A stretch of 64,000 nucleotides of DNA. It comes from Aeoliella mucimassa (GTDB lineage: Bacteria; Planctomycetota; Planctomycetia; Pirellulales; Lacipirellulaceae). The notes beneath the pieces were generated by a model. That model was given only the letters and a program-made list of their open reading frames with translations, did not search any database and was not told the origin of the DNA. Both the position numbers and the translations under genes were made by a program. Location of the stretch: the NCBI RefSeq assembly GCF_007748035.1, contig NZ_CP036278.1, forward strand, positions 3,472,001-3,536,000, in the 5' to 3' direction. Below, piece by piece: positions 43,736-52,118 of the stretch. The first letter of the stretch is position 1, and every line of letters begins with the position of its first letter.

Positions 43736-46700
43736 CTACTTGCGTGCTCTGGCATAGACCACGCCCAGCAGCAAGGTTGCCAGCATGGCAATCGAGGCGG
43801 GCTCGGGGACAACGCTGCTGTCCGCAGCACTCAATGTACTCAACGTGGCGCCGAAGCTATTTTTCCAGAGCAGGTAGTCTCCCGCGTCAACAACGCTGGA
43901 ATTGTCACCAGTGCCGACCGGCAATACGGACTCGTCGGCACCAAGGTTATCCCGCCAAACCGTGTAGTCGGCCAGGTCGACCATGCCATCATTATTGAAG
44001 TCGCCAGGCAGACCGGCCGCTGCGATGATGGACAGCTCGCCCGTTATAAACAGGTTCGAGGCGTCCCAGGCCAAGCCGGCGGCCAGGGCGGGCAGGTTCA
44101 CCGTGTCGAAGGCCCCGCTGAACGTTTCAAAACCGAGGATCGGGAAGATGTCGCCCGCCACACCCTCGACCACGTCGCCGACGCTGCCGACGTTCAGCGT
44201 GCCGTCGGCGGCCAGATTGCCATATACCTGCACTATGTCGTAGCTGCTGGCGGAGCCAATTCGCATGTTCAGCACCGAGTCGTCGCCAATCAGGTTCAAT
44301 TCATCGTACACATTCAGCCGGTTTGCCTCGGTGGTAAACGTTGTCGGCACCGTAGTCAGCATGGTCGATACCGCGTCAAGGTCGGCGTCGGTCAGGGTGC
44401 CGAAGTTCGCATCGGTGCCGAAGTCGGGGTCGGCAACAAACGCAATCTTGTCGATCACCATACCCCCCTCACGCGTCGCGACATTCAGTTCGAACACCAC
44501 GCCGTTGGCGATGTCGTCGGCGGTGACCGTGATGTGGTCGAAGTACGTGGATGTGGTACGGTACCAGTCGTAGGCCGTGGCGTCGGAGCCGGCGTTACCA
44601 CCTTCCTCGTTGAGGACCGACGTGGTACCCAGGTGCACTGCTTTATTATTGCTAGTGTACGTGGGTCGATCGCCATCGAGATCAATTAGGGGCAGCATGA
44701 AGCCGTCGTCGTTCAGGGTGCCATCGCTGCCGGCGTCTTCGGCACGAGCCCGCACAAAGAACTGGTACTCACCCGGTTCGGCGAACTGCATGGAATAGGT
44801 GACGTAGTTTTGCGCGCTGTTGCTGTTGCTGGTTTCGTTGGCTTCGTCGGGTAGCGCTAGCAGTGCCTGCCCGCCCGATGCGCCCGCGTCGGCCGAAATG
44901 GTCCAGAATGGCGCGGCGGTCTCGTACAGGCCGTCGGATTGGTACTGTTCGGCCTCGAAGGCCATCACGCGGTAGCCGTTGCTGCCGACCGAGAGCGTGC
45001 CGTTCTGTTGCAACACATCTTTCTCTTGAGTGGCGCCCAGCGTGAGGATACCCGAGTTATTCAAGTTATCGGTGCTTAAACCCTCGATTCTAAGTTCGCT
45101 GCCGCTCTCGACGGTCGTAACGCCCTCGATCCTACCTGCGCGGTTGTAGGCAAAAATGACGGGGGCCGCACCGGTGATGTTCAAGTCGCCGTGCGTGCGG
45201 ACAGTGCCAGTACCACTCAGCCGATAAGTCTTGGTGTCGTTCGCGAAGGTGATGCTTCCCGGGTACCTGCTGCCACTCGGGATGGACACCTCGGTACGCT
45301 CGGCGGTATCGTCGAAGGTCACCTGATCTACATCGTAGAATTTGTCGCCCCCCGCCCAGTTGGTCGAGTTGTCGACATCCCATACTGGCGAGGCGTTGGT
45401 GCCGGCCCAGGTGATGGAACCTTCCTCACCGGTGACGACCACCTCGATCTTGCCACTCTGCGTTCCGTCGACAGCTACCGAGAGGCCAGGCCGAGTCGCG
45501 AGCGGTGTTCCAGTAGGGCTCGTGATACGGGCCGTCACACCGTTCATGCCAGTCACGGGGCCACCGTTGTGTGACACAATCGTGTACCGGCCAGCGTCCA
45601 AGTGACCGTTTGCCGGATAGACATTCAGCGTGATGCTCGCGGCACCGCTGGTCGAAAATGTTCCATCGGGAATCGACATCAGGTCGCCGGACGGATCTTC
45701 TGTATTGCCTACGGCGAAATCCCATTCGCCCCCCGAGCCCTCCGAGTTGAGCACCACATTGCCACCCGAGACGGTGAAGGTCTCGATTTCTCCGGGCCCA
45801 CCGCGGCCTTCGATGTGCAAGTCGCCATCGTTGTACATGGTAAGTTGATTGCCGACCTTCATGGTGCCTCCACCCCGAATCACTTGGCCCACCTGCTGCC
45901 GGTACTCATTGAATGCCGAGAGATCGAGCGTGGCGTTATCCTGGATCTCGATATACTGGCTTCGCAACTCGCCGTTATCGAAACCATCGCTGGAGACGAC
46001 CAAGGTTCCTTCCTCTACGTAAGTGGAGCCGAACCAGTAGTCGTCGGCCGAGGTGGTGGCGTAGGCCAGCGTCATGGTGCCGGCGCCGCGCTTGTAGACC
46101 CGCGTGTCTTCGATGCTGCCCGGAATGACGGTGTCGGTATCGACGATAACTTCCGCGTCGCTAATCCGCTCGGTGATCACAAAGTCGCCATCGCCATCGA
46201 AGATAAAGTAGTGATCGTCTTTTTGAGTGTTGCTACCCAGGTCGGCATTGGGGTGGATCGCGCGAAGCGTCAGCGTTCCCGCGTTCGACTCAAAGTAGTG
46301 ATAATTGGCCGAGTTTCCTGACTGGGCGACGACCACACCGTTCCAGGTGTTGTCGCCATTGCTGACCAAGGCTCCCGTGCCGGACGAGGAACCGTTCGAG
46401 CCGATGATCAAGGCCTCATTTTGAACAGTAACCCCGCCGGGGAGCACGACTTTGGCTTCGCTATTAGCGGCCACTTCCGTGCGCGAGGCCTCGGTGCCAC
46501 CGGCGCCGAGGGCGTCGTTGTGACCGACTACCAGCGTCGACGACCCCGATAGCTCGATAGCCCCGCTGAAGCTGGCGTTGCCGCTGCTGAAGGTGGTGGA
46601 CTGCCCCGCCGGAAGATCGAACCCAAGCGTACCGGTACCGGTGAGCTGCGCGGCCAGCGGGCTGGCGGCTCCTTCGACCACCACGCGGCCACCGCTGCCG

Positions 46701-47944
46701 ATGTTTAGCGAGGCACTGTTTTGGTTGTCGATAGCATCGAAGTCGCTCAGCAGCAGCGTGCCTTGCTGCACGTCGGTGTTGCCAGTGTACGACTTGGCGC
46801 CCAGCAGCCGCACGGCGCCGCCGCCGGTCTTCACTAGGCCCGATGTGCCAGCGACATCGGCGGAAACGGTGTGCGTGCCGGCCGAAGCGGCAAGCTCCGC
46901 GCCCCCTGTGAGCGTGAGCGCCGCCGGTCCGGCGAGTTCGTAACTTTCGAGGCTCGCAAACTGCAGTTTGTCGAGCGATACGGCGTTATCAAGCGTGACG
47001 ACGGCCGGCGCATTGGCCGCTGTAAGCGAGCCGGCGAACAACGCGGAGCCGGTGGGCACGGCATTGCCACTCCAATTCGAGTCGGTGTTGAAGCTGCCGC
47101 CGCTGTCGAGTGTCCAGTAGTCGGAAGTCGAGATACCTAACCCTGTAGCGTGCCCCAGCACGTCGAGTGGCGAAAGGACCGAACCGTAGAGCGCCGCCTC
47201 GTCCAAATCGCCGTTATAGGCGAAATCGAGCGTTCCGCGTGCGTTACGCGCGGCAAAGTAGGGGTCGTACTCGTACTCGGCTGCGAAGTTATCGACCAGG
47301 TCTTCTTGCCCGCCGTTGAAGGTCAGGTCCACCGGCAGACCGTCCACATAGACCCGCAGTCGACTCGCGGCCGAGTCACCGGTCATATCGTGAGTCCAGA
47401 CGACGTGGTGGTAGGACCCGTCAAGGATACTCGAGGCATCGAAGTAGCCGCCGATGTCCTGGTTATCTTCATCACGCATGTAGAGTCGCATCACTCCCGG
47501 TGCACCATCGTTAAACGCGATGTGCGAAAAGGTGTTGCTTCCGTCGTTGCCTACACCGTACAGCATGGCAGTGCTGGTGGTGTTGGTCGAACTGAAGACG
47601 AACTCGAAGGAGGAACTGCCGAGCATCGACGAGAACGACCTAGACGCCGCTGGGGCCGCTACATGCTGGCTCGCCCCTGCCGAGAACGAGGCCGCCGTGT
47701 CGCTACCCGCGCCCATGCCGGCCACGCCCAGAGTCGGACCATCGATGTAAGTGCCGTCGAACATGTTCGTACTGGCGTCGTCGGCCACGGTGCCGCTCGC
47801 TTCGTTGAAGCGGTAGTACAAGAATGGATTGTCGCCGAGTACCTCCGACTCGTAGGACGGCGGCGCTGCCCAAGCGGGACTACAAGTCATGATTTGCAGC
47901 AGTGCAAATACACCGAAGATTGCACCTAAGTGATGCCGGCTCAT
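43736..47944 (-). CDS. Large PEP-CTERM surface protein: LamG, autotransporter-type beta repeats, CBM-like domain, dockerin
   Basis: 1402 residues from ATG 47944 (GGAG eight bases upstream); signal peptide MSRHHLGAIFGVFALLQIM ending AWA. Order: LamG sandwich (about 20-270, SYHHVVWTHDMTG, LDEAALYGSVLS); autotransporter-associated beta-strand repeats (about 370, LVKTGGGAVRLLGAKSYTGN; about 610, KRGAGTMTLAYATTS and VEEGTLVVSS); a CBM6-like domain (about 980-1140, VMAFEAEQYQSDG, GEYQFFVRARAED, GGMVIDKIAFV); dockerin pair GDFNNDGMVDLADYTVWRDN and DAGDYLLWKNSFG; and VPEPASIAMLATLLLGVVYA then RARK. Probably a glycan-binding surface protein. Transcribed away from the sigma gene and leading the run to the esterase and DUF1559. 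Confidence 0.88.
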   Translation of the reverse strand: MSRHHLGAIFGVFALLQIMTCSPAWAAPPSYESEVLGDNPFLYYRFNEASGTVADDASTNMFDGTYIDGPTLGVAGMGAGSDTAASFSAGASQHVAAPAASRSFSSMLGSSSFEFVFSSTNTTSTAMLYGVGNDGSNTFSHIAFNDGAPGVMRLYMRDEDNQDIGGYFDASSILDGSYHHVVWTHDMTGDSAASRLRVYVDGLPVDLTFNGGQEDLVDNFAAEYEYDPYFAARNARGTLDFAYNGDLDEAALYGSVLSPLDVLGHATGLGISTSDYWTLDSGGSFNTDSNWSGNAVPTGSALFAGSLTAANAPAVVTLDNAVSLDKLQFASLESYELAGPAALTLTGGAELAASAGTHTVSADVAGTSGLVKTGGGAVRLLGAKSYTGNTDVQQGTLLLSDFDAIDNQNSASLNIGSGGRVVVEGAASPLAAQLTGTGTLGFDLPAGQSTTFSSGNASFSGAIELSGSSTLVVGHNDALGAGGTEASRTEVAANSEAKVVLPGGVTVQNEALIIGSNGSSSGTGALVSNGDNTWNGVVVAQSGNSANYHYFESNAGTLTLRAIHPNADLGSNTQKDDHYFIFDGDGDFVITERISDAEVIVDTDTVIPGSIEDTRVYKRGAGTMTLAYATTSADDYWFGSTYVEEGTLVVSSDGFDNGELRSQYIEIQDNATLDLSAFNEYRQQVGQVIRGGGTMKVGNQLTMYNDGDLHIEGRGGPGEIETFTVSGGNVVLNSEGSGGEWDFAVGNTEDPSGDLMSIPDGTFSTSGAASITLNVYPANGHLDAGRYTIVSHNGGPVTGMNGVTARITSPTGTPLATRPGLSVAVDGTQSGKIEVVVTGEEGSITWAGTNASPVWDVDNSTNWAGGDKFYDVDQVTFDDTAERTEVSIPSGSRYPGSITFANDTKTYRLSGTGTVRTHGDLNITGAAPVIFAYNRAGRIEGVTTVESGSELRIEGLSTDNLNNSGILTLGATQEKDVLQQNGTLSVGSNGYRVMAFEAEQYQSDGLYETAAPFWTISADAGASGGQALLALPDEANETSNSNSAQNYVTYSMQFAEPGEYQFFVRARAEDAGSDGTLNDDGFMLPLIDLDGDRPTYTSNNKAVHLGTTSVLNEEGGNAGSDATAYDWYRTTSTYFDHITVTADDIANGVVFELNVATREGGMVIDKIAFVADPDFGTDANFGTLTDADLDAVSTMLTTVPTTFTTEANRLNVYDELNLIGDDSVLNMRIGSASSYDIVQVYGNLAADGTLNVGSVGDVVEGVAGDIFPILGFETFSGAFDTVNLPALAAGLAWDASNLFITGELSIIAAAGLPGDFNNDGMVDLADYTVWRDNLGADESVLPVGTGDNSSVVDAGDYLLWKNSFGATLSTLSAADSSVVPEPASIAMLATLLLGVVYARARK

Positions 47945-48499
47945 AGATGGACTCCATTGATGCGGGAATGAACTGTACTTATGCGGCCAAGTGCTCGAAG
48001 GTGAAAACAAAAATCACCCAGCACAGATCGCCGTTTGCCAATTACACCGGAGCACTGCCGGCTCGACATAACCTCAGGCCGACTCGCCGGGGGGATTGCT
48101 GTGGCCACCTATCCACAGATCCACAAATGGTAGTGGATGCAATATCCCGGAGCCCGAAACAGAGCAGCCCCAGGTACCTTCCCACGCCAGTGCTCGTACA
48201 GGACTTTGCGGCGAGGCAGGTTTTTTTACCGCCAAAACTGAAAACAAAATCCAATTTTGCCTGCTAGTCTAATTTGCCCCGCCAGTGGTTGGTTTCAGTC
48301 TGCGGACAATCTCAAGCGGCAAAGGAGGCTGCGGGGTACATTTTCGGTTTTTCTGTGGTTTTTTTGGCAAATGTCGGCCCTCTCCCGCAAGTTCATGTAG
48401 GCGGTCTAGCGTAAGGTGGGATTTTCCGGCGAGAGAGCCCTCTCTCGCCGTTTTCGACTGTTGGCTGCCGATGTGGAGTCTGCTTTGAACATAGGAAAT
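47945..48499. other. Divergent promoter region before the second sigma gene
   Basis: No gene. It has A/T-rich tracts (ACTGAAAACAAAATCC, 48237-48252, and a run of seven T at 48220-48226) and a 6-bp stem, CAAAAT-CCA-ATTTTG, at about 48244-48258. A strong terminator-like hairpin lies in the sigma leader (separate entry). I recognise no clear -35/-10 box. Confidence 0.4.
48427..48454 (+). terminator. Terminator-like hairpin in the sigma-factor leader
   Basis: CGGCGAGAGAG (48427-48437) and CTCTCTCGCCG (48440-48450) form a near-perfect GC-rich stem directly followed by TTTT and C. It ends 46 bases before the sigma ATG at 48500, on the sense strand, so it can stop transcripts before the gene. It is either the end of an unseen leader RNA or an attenuator. 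Confidence 0.6.
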
Positions 48500-49024
48500 A
48501 TGTCGTCGAGTGATGACGAATTCGTCGCGATTCTGACGGCGAAGCAGAGTGCGTTGCGAACGTTCATAGTGAGTCTCATCCCACATCAGGTGGATGCGGA
48601 CGACGTGCTGCAAGAGGTCAATATGGCTCTCTGGCGCAAGCGAGAAGTCTACGACCGAAGCCAGCCTTTTATGCCCTGGGCGATTCGATTTGCTTCCATC
48701 CATATCCGCAGCCACCGCAGCCGAGCTGCAAACAGCCGCCTCTGGTTCAGTGAAGAAGCCATGCATCAGCTGACCGAGGACAGCATACGTGGCGACGTTC
48801 AATTGGGAGCCCGAGGCCATTCTTCGCTGCAGGGGTGCGTCGACAGATTGGTTGGACCGCAACGTGAGTTAATCGAGGATCGATATCGAAACGAACTCAC
48901 CGTTAAGCAAATAGCTGCCAAGACACAAAGGCCAGCAAGCACGGTTTACAAGATTCTGGGTAAAAGCTTGCAGCTGTTGCGCGATTGCATCGAGCGTTCC
49001 CAACGACAATTGGATGGGAGGTAG
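48500..49024 (+). CDS. Short sigma-70 family sigma factor (Rhodopirellula/Verrucomicrobium type)
   Basis: 174 residues from ATG 48500 with TAGGAAAT just upstream; the frame extends to 48416 through the hairpin and is not coding there. Region 2: HQVDADDVLQEVNMALWRKR and PWAIRFASIHIRSHR. Region 4: LVGPQRELIEDRYRNELTVK then QIAAKTQRPASTVYKILGKS, the helix-turn-helix. The FecR-type gene starts 4 bases after its stop. It has the same gene order as 18421-20710, and stands divergent to a large PEP-CTERM gene. Confidence 0.9.
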   Translation: MSSSDDEFVAILTAKQSALRTFIVSLIPHQVDADDVLQEVNMALWRKREVYDRSQPFMPWAIRFASIHIRSHRSRAANSRLWFSEEAMHQLTEDSIRGDVQLGARGHSSLQGCVDRLVGPQRELIEDRYRNELTVKQIAAKTQRPASTVYKILGKSLQLLRDCIERSQRQLDGR

Positions 49025-49028
49025 ATAG

Positions 49029-50510
49029 ATGGGAGTGCCATCAACAACACCAGAATTCAACAGCCAGCGTCTGCAGGACTTGACCCTGGCCAAGTGCTAT
49101 GAGTCCTTGTCGGAAGGTGGAGTGCAGGAATTGTCCTCCATTCTCTCGTCGTCGGCTGAGGCTCGCTCAGAATACTATCGGCTCGTCTCTGTGCATTCGG
49201 AACTCGAGATCGGACTGCGAAGCTCCGAAGAGAACTACCACGAGAGTTGCTTCGATTCCTCACTGCTATCAGACATCCGCACGGAGCACCGTGGAGTCTC
49301 GACGAGAAATCTCTGGCAACTGTGCACGGCGGCGTGCTTGCTTGTTGCGATCGGCGGCGCTAGTGTGATGTGGTGGTATCAGGAGCCGGCCAATCTGGCC
49401 AACAACAACTCGATCCCGCCTGACGTCCCGGTGACTCCTGTTGCCTTGGTTTGCAGGATTACACCTTTGACGAAGCAGCCCGAGTGGACCCTAGGCCGCA
49501 TAGGCGTGGCCAATAAGGATGAGGTGCTTCAAGGGGATACGCTCTTCCTTAAGGGGGGAGCCGTGAAGTTGGATTTCACGAGCGGCACGTCGGCTGTTTT
49601 GAACTCGCCCCTCGTAATGCAGATTGTGTCCGTCGATCGCGTGCGACTGATGGAAGGTGGCATGAAGGTGGACGTGCCGAAGGGTGCCGAAGGATTTCGA
49701 GTGGAGTCGGACAGTGCCGAAATAGTCGACCTGGGCACTTCCTTCTCCGTCAATGTGAACGACGGCGACACAAACCTTGTAGTGTTCGACGGCGAGGTCG
49801 ATCTGAAATCAATTAATGCTCATCGCTCAGGCGAGCCAGCAGACGATTGGGTGGTGAAGCGTTTCGTGGCTGGCGAGGCGGTACTGATATCGAAGGAGGG
49901 TACTCTCTCGCGAATCGTCCAAGTGCAGCAGCCCACACTCGACCATGGGGAGGATGGCGCGCCGCTACAGTCGGTGATCACGTCGGTGCGCGACAGCATC
50001 AAGCGAAACGACTTCTTTGGTTTCTACGAGATTATTCCCCGTGGCATGCATGAGGAGGCCTTCGCCTTCGTCGATCGTGTACACGAATGGAACGGAGTGA
50101 CTGCCGACGGTATGCCCTCGTATCTGATTGGCGGCGACCTGGTGAAGACCTTCAACTCCGACAAGCTAACAGACGAGCTGAAGATCATCCTCGAACTGGC
50201 GGAACCTAGCGCTGTCTACATACTATTGGACCCGCGTGTACCAACTCCTGAATGGCTCATGACTACGTTTGAGAATACGGGCGACCTGGTTGGGCTGGAT
50301 GAGAATCGGGATGGCAAGCAGAACGGCATTGGGCCGGGCGACAACATCGACCGTGAATTCTCGGTATGGCGATGCGAGTATCCCAATGCCGGCGCCGTCA
50401 CGCTGGGGCCGAACGGAACCGAGGGTTACATAAGGAATCGAAAACTCGGTCAATGGGCGATGTCGAATATGTACGGAATCGTCGTGGTGCCGTTGGACGA
50501 TGCGAAATGA
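49029..50510 (+). CDS. FecR-domain transmembrane regulator
   Basis: 493 residues. A cytoplasmic N terminus (about 1-95, with LSEGGVQELSSIL) is followed by one transmembrane helix at about 98-118 (LWQLCTAACLLVAIGGASVM). The FecR domain (about 145-290) contains VKLDFTSGTSAVLNSPLV, VDLGTSFSVNVNDGD and LVVFDGEVDLKS. The C-terminal domain (about 310-490) has a beta-rich sequence (PSYLIGGDLVKTFNSDKLTD, YILLDPRVPTPEWL), different from the LamG of the first locus. It probably controls the preceding sigma factor in response to an outside signal. Confidence 0.85.
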   Translation: MGVPSTTPEFNSQRLQDLTLAKCYESLSEGGVQELSSILSSSAEARSEYYRLVSVHSELEIGLRSSEENYHESCFDSSLLSDIRTEHRGVSTRNLWQLCTAACLLVAIGGASVMWWYQEPANLANNNSIPPDVPVTPVALVCRITPLTKQPEWTLGRIGVANKDEVLQGDTLFLKGGAVKLDFTSGTSAVLNSPLVMQIVSVDRVRLMEGGMKVDVPKGAEGFRVESDSAEIVDLGTSFSVNVNDGDTNLVVFDGEVDLKSINAHRSGEPADDWVVKRFVAGEAVLISKEGTLSRIVQVQQPTLDHGEDGAPLQSVITSVRDSIKRNDFFGFYEIIPRGMHEEAFAFVDRVHEWNGVTADGMPSYLIGGDLVKTFNSDKLTDELKIILELAEPSAVYILLDPRVPTPEWLMTTFENTGDLVGLDENRDGKQNGIGPGDNIDREFSVWRCEYPNAGAVTLGPNGTEGYIRNRKLGQWAMSNMYGIVVVPLDDAK

Positions 50511-50585
50511 GACAGGCCGTTACAAAACGTTGGCGGCAGACTGCTTCCTCTCTAGAAAAAGACGAATAGCAAAAGGATTCGAACT

Positions 50586-51572
50586 ATGAATCGGGCTCCT
50601 TCCCGACGCGAGGCTTTCACCTTAGTCGAACTACTTGTGGTGATAGTCATTATTGGGATCCTGGTTGCACTTCTGCTGCCGGCAGTGCAGGCGGCTCGAG
50701 AAGTTGCGCGACGGACTCAGTGCACCAATCAGCTCAAGCAGATCGTACTGGCGATCGACCTCTACGAGTCCTCTCGCAAGCACTACCCGCGAGGCCGAGT
50801 GGGCTGCGACCCAGGCACGCAATCGGCCTCAGCCAAGGCCGGTTTACCCACGGCAAACTGCGAGCTCAACAAGTCGTACAGCGGATTCGTGGAGATCCTG
50901 CCGCAGCTGGAGCTAACAGCGCTTTACGATTCCATCGATTTTGAGAACGGCTTCTGGCACAATCCTGGTCGTCCTGAACTGCTCGGCGAAGATACTCACC
51001 TTCCTGCGAATCGTACGGCGGTGGCAACGCCGGTGGTAACCTACAACTGCCCATCCGACTTCAGGCCCTCAGTAGTCGACTGGAGTAAGGGACCGGAAGC
51101 CGTCGGCAGCTACGCGTTGTGCATGGGCACGACGGGTCCAAGCGGTGGCTTGGATCCCATTGCCGTGAAAGCAGACAATACCGGGATGTTCTTATACGCT
51201 CGGAAGATCAAGCGGAGACAGGTCACCGATGGGATGAGTCGAACCCTATATGTGGGGGAAACTATCGATGGTCACCTGAAGCCAACCTCGAATCGTTGGA
51301 CTGCCGCCGCCCGACACCAAGACAGCCTGAGGTCAACAGAAAACCCTTTGAACACACCCACCGGCTATGGAATCCTCTATGAGGAGTATGGGTACAAGAC
51401 AAATGGTAGTTTTGCCAGCCGTCACCCGGGCGGAGGTTCGTTCGCGTTTGGTGATGGTCACGTAGAGTTCTTGGTCGACGAAATCGATATCTGGACCTAC
51501 CGGACCCTGTCTACGCGTGCCAATGGCGACCTGGAAGGCGTAGTCTACGATTCCACGCCTGCACCGCGCTAG
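50586..51572 (+). CDS. DUF1559 protein with prepilin-type N terminus
   Basis: 328 residues from ATG 50586. Leader MNRAPSRREA then [14 protein letters not shown]; as in the 12861 gene, Ala takes the place of Gly before the predicted cleavage. The helix ends [19 protein letters not shown]. The domain has the PQLELTALYDSIDFENGFWH stretch and the tail SRHPGGGSFAFGDGHVEFLV (H-x-G-G then DGHV). It lies 75 bases after the FecR gene, followed by its lipoprotein partner. Confidence 0.9.
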   Translation: MNRAPSRREAFTLVELLVVIVIIGILVALLLPAVQAAREVARRTQCTNQLKQIVLAIDLYESSRKHYPRGRVGCDPGTQSASAKAGLPTANCELNKSYSGFVEILPQLELTALYDSIDFENGFWHNPGRPELLGEDTHLPANRTAVATPVVTYNCPSDFRPSVVDWSKGPEAVGSYALCMGTTGPSGGLDPIAVKADNTGMFLYARKIKRRQVTDGMSRTLYVGETIDGHLKPTSNRWTAAARHQDSLRSTENPLNTPTGYGILYEEYGYKTNGSFASRHPGGGSFAFGDGHVEFLVDEIDIWTYRTLSTRANGDLEGVVYDSTPAPR

Positions 51573-51626
51573 CCTCGAAGCTCCAATTTGGGGCGGTTCC
51601 AGTTCATCCATCTGAGACTAACTGCT

Positions 51627-52070
51627 ATGTGCACATTCACTCGTCCAACAGGACTTATTGCTTTCTACATCGCCATCTGCGTGGTCTCCGCGGGATGCGG
51701 AAGCGACAAGTCAGGATTGGTGCCTGTCTCCGGACAAGTGCTAATTGACGGCCAGCCCCTATCGCTTGGCTCCTTGCAAGTGATGCCTACTGGGGCGCGT
51801 CCTGCATTCGGAAAACTGGACGAGAACGGACACTTTGAACTGATGACCTACAAAGAGGGCGATGGATGCGTTTCAGGTTCGCACCGGGTGACCATCACAG
51901 CATTTGAAGTAGTGCCCGGTAGGCGTCAGAAGTGGCACGCACCCAAGAAGTATTCCAATCCAAGCACATCGGATGTAGTGATCGAGATTTCTGGGGCCAC
52001 TAAAGACCTAGAAATCAATCTCACCTGGGACGGCGGGAAACCCTTCGTCGAGAGCTTTGCTGGCGGTTAG
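51627..52070 (+). CDS. Small lipoprotein paired with DUF1559
   Basis: 147 residues from ATG 51627, which gives MCTFTRPTGLIAFYIAICVV ending SAGC (lipobox). The mature part opens VPVSGQVLIDGQPLSLGSLQ, the same beta-strand pattern as the other three partners, and has GHFELMTYKEGDGCVSGSHR and the AP-KKYSNP segment seen in planctomycete relatives. The gene starts 54 bases after DUF1559. Ribosome site weak. Function unknown. Confidence 0.8.
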   Translation: MCTFTRPTGLIAFYIAICVVSAGCGSDKSGLVPVSGQVLIDGQPLSLGSLQVMPTGARPAFGKLDENGHFELMTYKEGDGCVSGSHRVTITAFEVVPGRRQKWHAPKKYSNPSTSDVVIEISGATKDLEINLTWDGGKPFVESFAGG

Positions 52071-52118
52071 TCCAGGACTTTTTCATCACTCTATTTGCTT
52101 TAGCCAAAGGCGACTGCT

